Origin: Scybalousia_A sp964639765
GTDB lineage: Bacteria > Bacteroidota > Bacteroidia > Bacteroidales > P3
Length of the DNA: 52,983 bases
NCBI GenBank assembly: GCA_964639765.1
Contig: CAZXEN010000015.1
Location: 1-52,983, forward strand
Direction: 5' to 3'
Every line of letters begins with the position of its first letter. Position 1 is the first letter of the stretch. A program made the translations under genes and the position numbers. Below, piece after piece: positions 34,757 to 42,400 of the stretch. The notes below the pieces were generated by a model that saw nothing but the letters and a program-made list of their open reading frames with translations, was not told where the DNA came from and searched no databases.

Positions 34757-36760
34757 CTAAAACTTCCACAGCAACTGAGCACTGACAAACTGATTGTTGT
34801 TGGCAGATATTCTGTCGTTGCCCGATGATATTTCTTTTCTGTCTGAATATCTTATGATGGAATACCTCAAATACAACTCAAAATACCTTGAAATATGCCA
34901 AGAAACCATTGCATAGAAACCTTGCCCTTTACCATACAGCATAGAGGAAGAATATGACAAAGGCAAGGAATACTCATAAACATAAAACCTGTTGTCATAA
35001 TCCATTGTATTAAACAAGGTATATCTAAGCCGTAGCTTTAGCATGGAGAGAATGTTGTACATTCCTTCAAAAAATATGAATTTGCCTTCCTGTGTTTCGC
35101 TCTCATGGGTAAAAGAACGTGAATAACCACCTCTGACACTCAAAGAAAAAACATCGTCCAAGGAAAATCTATACTGAAGATGAGCTTGGGCAACAGTGTT
35201 CGCAAAGGGAACTTTCGTACCTTTGCCTATTGTATAGTCATAATAGCGGTTGGTATATCTGCAATATAAAAGAAAAGAATTTCCCTTGTTCATATTGTAA
35301 TTGATTTGCAGCTTCGCTTTCTGCCCTTGCACGGCTGTAGAAGAACGGTAACTCATAAAAGGGAAATAAAACAAATCTGCACCTATGTAATATGAGAATT
35401 TTCTGCTGAGATAATGTGAAAAATCCACATACACTCCGCATTCATTGTTGTTTAGGGAATGTATTCCTACGGCATTTGCATAATAATTCTGAAATTTCTT
35501 GTCATAGTTTCTAAAAGACAAAGTCAAGGATGTCTTATATCCAAAATTATATTGAGTTCCCAGAATATAGGCTCCTGCCCCGTTGGCACTCTGTGCAAAT
35601 TCAGAGAAAAGCAAAAGATTCTTCAGATAATAAGAACCGTTGAAAGCAACAATGTTGTTGTCTTTCCCTGAGAAATAATATTTCTGATAAGGATAGGATT
35701 TCACGTTTGGAGCAATGGAATCTGAAAAATGATACTTCAAGAACGTCGCTCCAAGCTGCAAACCTTTGTAAGCATACTGCACACTTGTACCTATCATCGC
35801 TTGAGTTAAGGAGTCTTTGTATGAAATCTCCTTTTCTGTCCTGTGATAACCTGTCTGCTGGATACTGCTGCCGTTGAAATCCAAAGAATTATAAGAACCA
35901 AAAAGAAAAACATCAACATTCTTGAAATTCAAAAGAAAAGCGAGTCCTTTATTATAATTATACTCTCCAGCAGAACGAAAAGGAGTAATCCTGCCTGTTG
36001 AACGTTTGATTCCATAGCTTGAAAAATAACCTACGTCAAAGTTCTGCCTTATCGCCAATCCTTCCCCCAATGAAACCCTGTAGTCTCCCAGCGTTATTTG
36101 TCTTATATATTTGTTGAGATCGTAAAGAGACAGTGAAAGATTGTAATGATCATAGCCCCAAGTTTTTCCTTTATACTTCAAAGGCTCTCCTGCATCTTTG
36201 TCTGCAACAATAGAAAACTCCATTCTATCATAATACTTCATCTTAAATCTCAAAGACGAGGCAAACTTGTCTCCTAAATAGCCTTTGTTGTCTTTTCTTG
36301 TGTATCCAAATGGTTTGTGCAGGCTCTCCTTATACTGGAAACGAAGACTGTTTCTTGAATTCCTAAATATGGAATCCAATTTCAGCGGACGTTTGTATTC
36401 AACTGCTTCTGCAAAAAGAAAAGGGCTGATGCGGTTTATTGTCTTATCGTCAAAGCCGTTGATGAATTTAAGTTCATTAAGCGAATAAATCTGTCCGCTT
36501 TGTTGAATATAGGTCTGCAAAGCGAGTATCTGAAAATTGTTAAGTCCGAGCAGAAGCATCTGCTCCTTGGTAAGAGTATTGACATTAATGAGTCTGGGAA
36601 ACAAAACATCGTCCATGGCTTCAAATTCTTCAAGCAGTTCTTCCTTGCTTTCCTCCGACAAATCTTCATCTTCCAGAATGATATTCAAGTCATCCACCTG
36701 AGCATAGACGACAAAGACTCCAAAAAACACAATAAAAAAGACAACAATTTTTTTTATCAT
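34757..36760 (-). CDS. Helix-hairpin-helix domain fused to an outer membrane beta-barrel
   Basis: The 667-residue protein has a signal peptide (1-20, VVYA/QV), an acidic stretch (22-50, EDEDLSEESKEELLEEFE), and a ComEA-like helix-hairpin-helix region at about 58-115 (INVNTLTKEQMLLLG and LNELKFINGFDDKTI). About 540 residues of aromatic-rich amphipathic strands then end in LLWKF, as in outer membrane barrels. The combination recurs in Bacteroidota but its role is not established. DNA binding or uptake at the cell surface is an inference from the HhH domain. It overlaps the upstream glycosyltransferase by 4 nt. Confidence 0.75.
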   Translation of the reverse strand: MIKKIVVFFIVFFGVFVVYAQVDDLNIILEDEDLSEESKEELLEEFEAMDDVLFPRLINVNTLTKEQMLLLGLNNFQILALQTYIQQSGQIYSLNELKFINGFDDKTINRISPFLFAEAVEYKRPLKLDSIFRNSRNSLRFQYKESLHKPFGYTRKDNKGYLGDKFASSLRFKMKYYDRMEFSIVADKDAGEPLKYKGKTWGYDHYNLSLSLYDLNKYIRQITLGDYRVSLGEGLAIRQNFDVGYFSSYGIKRSTGRITPFRSAGEYNYNKGLAFLLNFKNVDVFLFGSYNSLDFNGSSIQQTGYHRTEKEISYKDSLTQAMIGTSVQYAYKGLQLGATFLKYHFSDSIAPNVKSYPYQKYYFSGKDNNIVAFNGSYYLKNLLLFSEFAQSANGAGAYILGTQYNFGYKTSLTLSFRNYDKKFQNYYANAVGIHSLNNNECGVYVDFSHYLSRKFSYYIGADLFYFPFMSYRSSTAVQGQKAKLQINYNMNKGNSFLLYCRYTNRYYDYTIGKGTKVPFANTVAQAHLQYRFSLDDVFSLSVRGGYSRSFTHESETQEGKFIFFEGMYNILSMLKLRLRYTLFNTMDYDNRFYVYEYSLPLSYSSSMLYGKGQGFYAMVSWHISRYFELYLRYSIIRYSDRKEISSGNDRISANNNQFVSAQLLWKF

Positions 36761-37941
36761 TTTTCCATTGCCTTGTTGATTGTTTCAATGATTTTGTTTT
36801 TGTTGAAACGGGTATTTTTAAGTTCTTGGGAATTAAGATAGACTTGTTCTCTGTTTTCGAGGGTGTATGTTTTGATTTCCTTGAAACCTCTTGCTATATC
36901 ATCTACATCGGATGGGTTGGCACAGAGACCTATGTTGTTTTCTTCTATAATGTTCTTGCAGGTTCCTTTGAGTATTCCGAAAATCGGTTTGCCTACGGAA
37001 AGATATGACTGCAGTTTGAGAGGTTCTGTTTTTTCTATCTCCTCATTATCCAGCAGTGGCAACAAAAAGACGTCACTATGGTGCAACAGGTCATCTATCT
37101 GGTTGTATGGTATCCGTTTATGCAGGCGTACGTTAGTCATATCATGCTGTTCTATGAAGGATTTCACCTCATCATAAGCGGAGCCGTTGCCTATGATATT
37201 GAGTATGGAGTCTTGGAGGTTGGCTTTTTTGAAACCTTTGAGGGTGTTTATCATATTTTGGTAAATGGATATATTGCCTGTAAAGGTAAAGTTGAACTTG
37301 GATTCATCAAGTTTCAACTCACTAATGGCAAAATCCACAGGCTGAAGCCAATTTGGAGCATAGTGAATGGTTTTGTGTGGTACATATTTTTGTATGCTTT
37401 CCCTGAAGCCTGAGGATGACACTATGATGTTGTCGCAGTTGTTGTAGATATGATGGACAAAACGAGTGAGAACAAAACGAGTGAGAAGATTGTTTGGGAA
37501 ACCATACATATAAACAACATCCGGCCATATGTCAAAGGTCCATATTGTAACGGGGATTTTATATTTTTTTCTAAGTCTTATGGCTGGCAAGGCAACGGTT
37601 AGGGGCCCTGTCTGGGAAACGAAAATCATATCATAGTTTTTTGCGATACGTTTGCCTATGCGTGTGGTTCCTCTGACATATTTGAAGTAGTTTAAGACTT
37701 TCTTCATAACGCTCGTCTTGTATCCTTCAATAAAAGGAAATCTATAAATCTTGCTGCCTTCCCAAGACTCTGTTCTGTATCCTTTGTTGGTGTATCCTGG
37801 ATAGACATAGCTCTCTGGGTAGGAAGGATACTGGCTTATAATATCCACAACGAAGCCTTGTCCCTTCCATTCTCTGACTAAATCGTTGATGAGAAAGTTT
37901 TCAGGATAAAAAACCTCAGATATAACGAGTATTTTCATCAT
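36757..37941 (-). CDS. Glycosyltransferase family 4 (WbuB-like)
   Basis: The 394-residue GT-B enzyme starts MMKILVISEVFYPENF (ATG at 37941; the next ATG at 37938 is equally possible). It carries GPLTVALPA, WTFDIWPDVVY, the acceptor-donor hinge NFTFTGNIS, and SVGKPIFGILKGTCKNIIEENNIGL at the nucleotide-sugar site, all as in WbuB-type GT4 enzymes. These build surface polysaccharide. An upstream extension to 38004 is not family-like. A 15-bp tandem duplication (37456-37485) encodes the repeated LTRFV pair within the inter-domain region. The stop overlaps the HhH-barrel gene by 4 nt. Confidence 0.88.
   Translation of the reverse strand: MMKILVISEVFYPENFLINDLVREWKGQGFVVDIISQYPSYPESYVYPGYTNKGYRTESWEGSKIYRFPFIEGYKTSVMKKVLNYFKYVRGTTRIGKRIAKNYDMIFVSQTGPLTVALPAIRLRKKYKIPVTIWTFDIWPDVVYMYGFPNNLLTRFVLTRFVHHIYNNCDNIIVSSSGFRESIQKYVPHKTIHYAPNWLQPVDFAISELKLDESKFNFTFTGNISIYQNMINTLKGFKKANLQDSILNIIGNGSAYDEVKSFIEQHDMTNVRLHKRIPYNQIDDLLHHSDVFLLPLLDNEEIEKTEPLKLQSYLSVGKPIFGILKGTCKNIIEENNIGLCANPSDVDDIARGFKEIKTYTLENREQVYLNSQELKNTRFNKNKIIETINKAMEK
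37456..37485. repeat. Perfect 15-bp tandem duplication inside the glycosyltransferase gene
   Basis: ACAAAACGAGTGAGA occurs twice back to back. The frame is kept, giving the duplicated pentapeptide LTRFV in the protein. Confidence 0.9.
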
Positions 37942-38048
37942 TGTCCATATGTTAAAAAAGATATAACGGAAAAAAGTCTGTTTTATTGCAATAAAAAGAG
38001 TCATATTGCGTTAGATAGTCTATATTAACAAAAAAAATATCAAGATAT

Positions 38049-39542
38049 ATGAAACTGAGATTAGTATTATTTGTGTTGGCATGTGCTGTTTTTTCGTTCA
38101 GCAATGCACAGAGAGAACAACAGTTAAGAAAACATGTGTCTTTTCTTGCTTCCAAGGAGCTAAAAGGAAGAAGTGCTCAGTCAGAGGGTTCAAAAAAGGC
38201 TTTTGAATATATAAAATCTGATTTGGAGAAAGCAGGATTGAGTTGCAAGGATTTCTATCTTCCTGCTGACTCTCTAAGAGACGGAGAGAGTGAAGCTATG
38301 TATGAGGGAAATTATCATGCTCTTTATACCGTAATAGAAAGCGGTAGAGCGGACAAGTCCGATGAATACGTAGTGGTTACGGCAGAATACACAGGATATG
38401 GAACAGACACCATACAGGGGTATGAGATAATAAACTATTCTGCTCATCATACGGCTTCAGCTGTTGCCATTGCTATGGAATTGGCAAAAAAGCTTGACAA
38501 GGAAAGAGCTAATCTGAAACGAGGAATAATCTTTCTTTTTCCAGAAGATGGATATACAAGACCTTTTGCCAAATATCTTACGAAGGATTACAAAAAAATT
38601 GTGGCAGGTTTTGACCTTTACAACTTAGGCTATCAGGAGAAAGACTCCTTGGGCAGCTATTCTGAGGATGAATACAACATCTACTACAAAATATCTCCAA
38701 GGTTCAACAATGCCAGCAGCATCATTACTCCTTTGGTTTTGAACAACACAGAGATAAATTCCTTTGTGGGTAAAGATTATTCCAATGAGAATTCCAACAT
38801 TCCTTTTATCTTTGTCTCAAATGAATATTTTGTAAGCAAACATGAGGACAGTGCTGACACTTTGGACTATGAAATGATGGCAAAGCTTAGCGAACAGATA
38901 CAGGAGGTTGTAGCAGGTATTGCCAATGCTGATTTGGATATAGAAGAATATCAAGAGGAAGTGGTGGATGAGGAAGAACATGACTATCTTTTAGGAGAGA
39001 AGTTATCAAGACGTCATAAACACAACAGTTATTTTGGTATCAGCCTTATGCCTTTGGGTAGCAATAGACATTATTATGAATCAGGCAATATGACAGGAAA
39101 GGATGCTTATGCTTTTGCAGCTGGCTTGTTCTACAGATGGCAGTTTTCCAAGTCTTGGGCTATAAAGCTTGATGCAAACTATGAACATATAAACGCAAAG
39201 AGACATGACGGAAAGTATCATGCAGATGTTGTTTCCGTACCTCTTTCATTGATGCTTACGACAGGAGGAAGGTCTGCCTTGGAGTTTGATGTGTATGCAG
39301 GAGCTTACTATGACTATATACTAAGTGGAAAGATAGCAGGCAAAAAACTTGACTTTGACGATTTCAAACGTGATGAATGGGGATTTCAATGGGGTTTTGA
39401 TTTCAGGTTTTCCCATTTTATCATCGGAGCATACTACAAAACACCTTGGAACAGCGTAAATACAGAGCAATACAGAAAAAACAGCGGTGTAGGAAGAATA
39501 AACGAAAGTACGACACACCTCAAAATTGGCTGGAGGTTTTAG
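38049..39542 (+). CDS. Degenerate M28 peptidase-like domain fused to an outer membrane barrel
   Basis: The 497-residue protein has a signal peptide (1-20, SNA/QR). Residues 21-300 follow the M28 aminopeptidase layout (LRKHVSFLASKELKGRS at the start). The metal-ligand motifs have changed: AHYDHxG is AEYTGYG at 112-118, GADDNASG is SAHHTASA at 131-138, and the catalytic EE is PE in FLFPEDG. A zinc peptidase activity is therefore unlikely. An acidic linker (about 297-317, EEYQEEVVDEEEHD) joins a C-terminal barrel-like domain of about 170 residues ending in LKIGWRF. It probably sits in the outer membrane with a periplasmic ligand-binding head; that role is inferred. A strong terminator follows. 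Confidence 0.75.
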   Translation: MKLRLVLFVLACAVFSFSNAQREQQLRKHVSFLASKELKGRSAQSEGSKKAFEYIKSDLEKAGLSCKDFYLPADSLRDGESEAMYEGNYHALYTVIESGRADKSDEYVVVTAEYTGYGTDTIQGYEIINYSAHHTASAVAIAMELAKKLDKERANLKRGIIFLFPEDGYTRPFAKYLTKDYKKIVAGFDLYNLGYQEKDSLGSYSEDEYNIYYKISPRFNNASSIITPLVLNNTEINSFVGKDYSNENSNIPFIFVSNEYFVSKHEDSADTLDYEMMAKLSEQIQEVVAGIANADLDIEEYQEEVVDEEEHDYLLGEKLSRRHKHNSYFGISLMPLGSNRHYYESGNMTGKDAYAFAAGLFYRWQFSKSWAIKLDANYEHINAKRHDGKYHADVVSVPLSLMLTTGGRSALEFDVYAGAYYDYILSGKIAGKKLDFDDFKRDEWGFQWGFDFRFSHFIIGAYYKTPWNSVNTEQYRKNSGVGRINESTTHLKIGWRF

Positions 39543-39593
39543 GGATTTAGAAAAACTACGATTTATAAGGATGTAGAAGTTAAATCAAAAGGT

Positions 39594-39629
39594 GTGCAGA
39601 ATGCATTAAGTGTTCTGCACGTTTTTTTT
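39594..39629 (+). terminator. Intrinsic terminator of the pseudo-peptidase/barrel gene
   Basis: GTGCAGAA (39594-39601) / TTCTGCAC (39613-39620) form an 8-bp stem followed by G and eight T residues. Confidence 0.85.
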
Positions 39630-39632
39630 ATG

Positions 39633-39663
39633 TAAAAAGAACCTTACGCTTCACAGCGTAAGG
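39633..39663 (-). terminator. Intrinsic terminator downstream of the 80-residue protein gene
   Basis: CCTTACGC (39642-39649) / GCGTAAGG (39656-39663) give a perfect 8-bp stem with loop TTCACA. On the complement a T-rich stretch follows. The orientation serves the minus-strand gene ending at 39706. Confidence 0.75.
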
Positions 39664-39705
39664 CTCAACAAATTAAAATAAAAAAAATGATAAACCCTAT
39701 GAGGT

Positions 39706-39948
39706 TTAGTTTTCTCTTTTTTTGTTGTTTCTCACCTTATAGGCAACAACTCCCACACCAAGACTAACAAGCAATGCTGTTGCTGTTCCAATAGGACCAC
39801 TTGACGAATTCATAGGATTTTCGATATTTCGTGTATGACCGTCAAGGTCTGTTCCTGTTTTTGCTTGGTCATTTACTTTGGGTGGTTGAGCAAATGCACT
39901 CATTCCTATAAACAATACAGCTGTTATTGTAATTATTTGCTTTTTCAT
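39706..39948 (-). CDS. Very small secreted protein with C-terminal membrane tail
   Basis: The 80-residue protein has a signal peptide (about 1-20, SAFA/QP), a hydrophilic middle of only about 30 residues (VNDQAKTGTDLDGHTRNIEN), and a C-terminal segment SSGPIGTATALLVSLGVGVVAYKVRNNKKREN: a P-I-G turn, one hydrophobic helix and a basic end. This tripartite tail resembles sorting or anchoring tails of small Bacteroidota surface proteins. I cannot name the family with certainty. It lies 13 bp downstream of the T9SS-sorted LRR gene on the same strand and is followed by its own terminator, so the two are probably co-expressed. Confidence 0.72.
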   Translation of the reverse strand: MKKQIITITAVLFIGMSAFAQPPKVNDQAKTGTDLDGHTRNIENPMNSSSGPIGTATALLVSLGVGVVAYKVRNNKKREN

Positions 39949-39961
39949 TTCTTTTCTCTCC

Positions 39962-41899
39962 TTATCTTATTATTATTTTTTCTGTTTTACTTGATTTGTT
40001 ATCTGAAACCTTTACTATATATGCACCATTGTTTAGGTTTGTTTCTAATGCAACACTGTTTGTATTCAAATTTTTTGAATACACGATTTGACCAAGTGTG
40101 TTGTAGATTTCAATATTCTTTAAGTTTTTACCTGAAACATTAATAACACTATTAGTGTTGAAAATCTGTATAAAGCTCTCTTCTCTTGCTACTTCATTAA
40201 TACCAACATTCTTTTTGGAGAAGCGTACCTGATAACGTCCTTCGTTTTCGCCTTCACTTACATTTATTTGTATTGGTTCATTAACGTTAAGGATGGTTTC
40301 TCCATTATTGCTAAGGTCTATTAATGCTATTTCTATGTCTTCCTCTGTGTTTAAAAGAGAAAAGTCTATGATGTTGCTTTTTTGTGCGTGAAAGTTGATG
40401 TCAAATGTTGCAGGTAAGGTATTGAAACGATTGTCTAAAATATCTCTGCCTTCTATTTTGAAATATGGATTTACAGCGTTTTCATTGTTAGAGAACATTA
40501 TGTAAGAATCTTTGTTGTCAAAACCATTCTGAGAATCCTCCTCTATTTTTACATACATCTTCTTTTCTATTCCATTGCTATTTGCAGCAAAAGTAATATT
40601 TTGATTTATATCACTTGAGGAACTTTTCCAATAGGTATAAGAAGGGCTATGACTATAGACAACATTATAAGCATATTGATCAGGAGAAAACTTGAAAGTA
40701 GTGTTGCCATTTACACCTGCTACCATAAAGCCAGTACTTGGATATAAAGCTCCAGTACAACTTTCACTATTGATACCAGAAATAGTCTCCCAATCATTAC
40801 TTCTCTGATCCCATACGTATGCAACCGTTCCTTGTATTTTAGAGCTGTTTTGATTGTAAAATTTATATAAGCTTAAATCACATAAATAAGGATTACATAA
40901 AGCGAACCATTTTGCACCTGCCCCTGCTTCCTGATTGTTTATTGTAACATTAAAATAATCACAAAAGTCAACCAAAGGGAGGCCGTCTTCGTCTTCAATA
41001 GACCACTTTACAATTGTTTCGTCTGTTTCGTTGGCAGGGACTATTTCTTGTGTGTTTCTGTCTATATTTGTAGTATATACAAGGAAAGACTCTCCTCTTT
41101 GAGGAGTAGAAGTACTTGCTGAAGTTATCCAAGAGCCCCAGTTATTACTTGTGTAATCGTAAGGCACTGCCATCATAGCAAAATTATAACCGGTGCCGTT
41201 ATTATGATTAAGAAACTCATAAGTGCCGGTATTCCCTAAATCACCCATTAAAGTATAGTTCTCTACTTTTAAAGGCTCTTTTTCAAAGATAAAAGAAACT
41301 ACTGGATCAAGGCTCCCGCATATACCATACGGAATGTATGTTGGTCTTTTAATATTATATGCTATATCAACATATACGTTGCCAAGCAATGAAAGATAAT
41401 TATCTTCTAAATACGTTACGAGGCCATAACCAACATAAGCAGATATAAAAATAGAATCTAAAGAAATGCAGCCGTCAAAGACACCTGTTCCAATAGTTCC
41501 TTCAAAAGGATCTATATTATTCCATACTATTGTTTTAAGGTTTGTGCAGTTTTTGAAAATATTATTACCAACACCATCAACACCACAACCAGCATACGCA
41601 GCATCTTCAAAGATTATCTTTGTTATACCTGTACAATTTGCGAAGGCATTATCGGCGATGTATGTGCATGCAAAAAGATAACCTGCATAATTAATTTTAG
41701 TATGTACATTTATTTCTCCAGAAATAGATGTATTAACGGCTTTGCATGATACAAGACGATAATCATCATCAAGACGTTCGATAGTGTATGTAATATCCCC
41801 TATGGTGAATTCATCACCTTCTTGTAGTGTTTGAGCAAATGATTTTTGGCTTATCATTGCACAGAGAAAGAATAACAAGAGTAAAGAAACTCTCTTCAT
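39962..41899 (-). CDS. BspA-like leucine-rich-repeat protein with T9SS C-terminal sorting domain
   Basis: From ATG 41899 the protein is 645 residues; the in-frame extension to 41941 is rejected because it precedes the signal peptide (MKRVSLLLLFFLCAMISQ, cleavage near SFA/QT). Residues 60-150 hold BspA-type LRR units (AFANCTGITKIIFEDA and FDGCISLDSIFISA). A long beta-rich central part contains GYNFAMMAVPYDYTSNNWG and similar segments. The final 70 residues are a T9SS type A sorting domain (IEIYNTLGQIVYSKNL, GAYIVKVSDNKSSKTEKIIIR). It should be exported by T9SS and attached to the surface with help of PorZ-type machinery. Ligand or adhesion target is unknown. Confidence 0.85.
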   Translation of the reverse strand: MKRVSLLLLFFLCAMISQKSFAQTLQEGDEFTIGDITYTIERLDDDYRLVSCKAVNTSISGEINVHTKINYAGYLFACTYIADNAFANCTGITKIIFEDAAYAGCGVDGVGNNIFKNCTNLKTIVWNNIDPFEGTIGTGVFDGCISLDSIFISAYVGYGLVTYLEDNYLSLLGNVYVDIAYNIKRPTYIPYGICGSLDPVVSFIFEKEPLKVENYTLMGDLGNTGTYEFLNHNNGTGYNFAMMAVPYDYTSNNWGSWITSASTSTPQRGESFLVYTTNIDRNTQEIVPANETDETIVKWSIEDEDGLPLVDFCDYFNVTINNQEAGAGAKWFALCNPYLCDLSLYKFYNQNSSKIQGTVAYVWDQRSNDWETISGINSESCTGALYPSTGFMVAGVNGNTTFKFSPDQYAYNVVYSHSPSYTYWKSSSSDINQNITFAANSNGIEKKMYVKIEEDSQNGFDNKDSYIMFSNNENAVNPYFKIEGRDILDNRFNTLPATFDINFHAQKSNIIDFSLLNTEEDIEIALIDLSNNGETILNVNEPIQINVSEGENEGRYQVRFSKKNVGINEVAREESFIQIFNTNSVINVSGKNLKNIEIYNTLGQIVYSKNLNTNSVALETNLNNGAYIVKVSDNKSSKTEKIIIR

Positions 41900-42340
41900 A
41901 ACAAAATTTTTAACTTTGGGATTTCTGCAAAGTAAGGGCAATCCTTTTTACCCTATTTTTAAGTACATAAAAAAAAGCGTGAAACCGCAAATGATTTACA
42001 TCTCTATCTAAGGTGTGTGGAAGGGACCCGTACAAAAGATATAAACATAATACAATATCACACCGCAGGGTATAATATTAATCATGACATCATAACTTGT
42101 TGTACTTTAAAGCTTCCACACTTTTAGATACAAGTTATAAAGCATAACGCTTTTATAAAAAAAATTTATTTCAAAGAAGTTTGTAGTAGAGTCATTAAGA
42201 CCTTTTCTGCAAACACTTACCCTACGATAAGCACTGCAAAATTAATACTTTTTTTTATGCTGGCAAATTATTTATTAATTATTTTTACGTGATGTTATAT
42301 CATACTTAGTGTGCTAAGTTCTGTATAAATCCTATAAAAA
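41900..42340. other. Gene-free interval with nested inverted repeats; candidate structured RNA or long leader
   Basis: No open frame longer than 13 codons was found at the ATGs checked on the complement. A consensus promoter points left (42237-42267, complement). Inverted repeats include GTGTGGAAG (42015-42023) / CTTCCACAC (42113-42121), ATAACTTGT (42092-42100) / ACAAGTTAT (42130-42138), and the hairpin AAAGC-ATAAC-GCTTT near 42140-42153. An eight-T run on the complement (41969-41976) after a short GCG/CGC stem could end a transcript. The word TATCTAAGGTGT at 42005-42016 recurs in both orientations in the gcvP terminator. Upstream of the LRR gene a weak -7 box, TTACTTTG, lies at 41928-41935 (complement). 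Confidence 0.5.
42237..42267 (-). promoter_or_regulatory. Consensus promoter directed into the gene-free region 41900-42236
   Basis: On the complement TTTG (42264-42267), 19 nt, then TAATTTTG (42237-42244). It is as good as the promoters of the protein genes, yet the nearest start codon of a supported gene is about 330 nt away (41899). Confidence 0.65.
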
Positions 42341-42375
42341 AAACACCTTAGATACGTAATTTATCTAAGGTGTTT
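42332..42375 (-). terminator. Intrinsic terminator of gcvP
   Basis: A perfect 14-bp stem, AAACACCTTAGATA (42341-42354) / TATCTAAGGTGTTT (42362-42375), with loop CGTAATT. On the complement it is followed by a T run. The gcvP stop codon lies 26 nt before the hairpin. Confidence 0.9.
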
Positions 42376-42400
42376 GATAAATTTAATACTTTTTAAGTTC

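Noticed and set aside
41911..41918. TAACTTTG on the plus strand before the LRR gene start
   Set aside because: It matches the -7 box but points away from any plus-strand gene and has no -33 partner.
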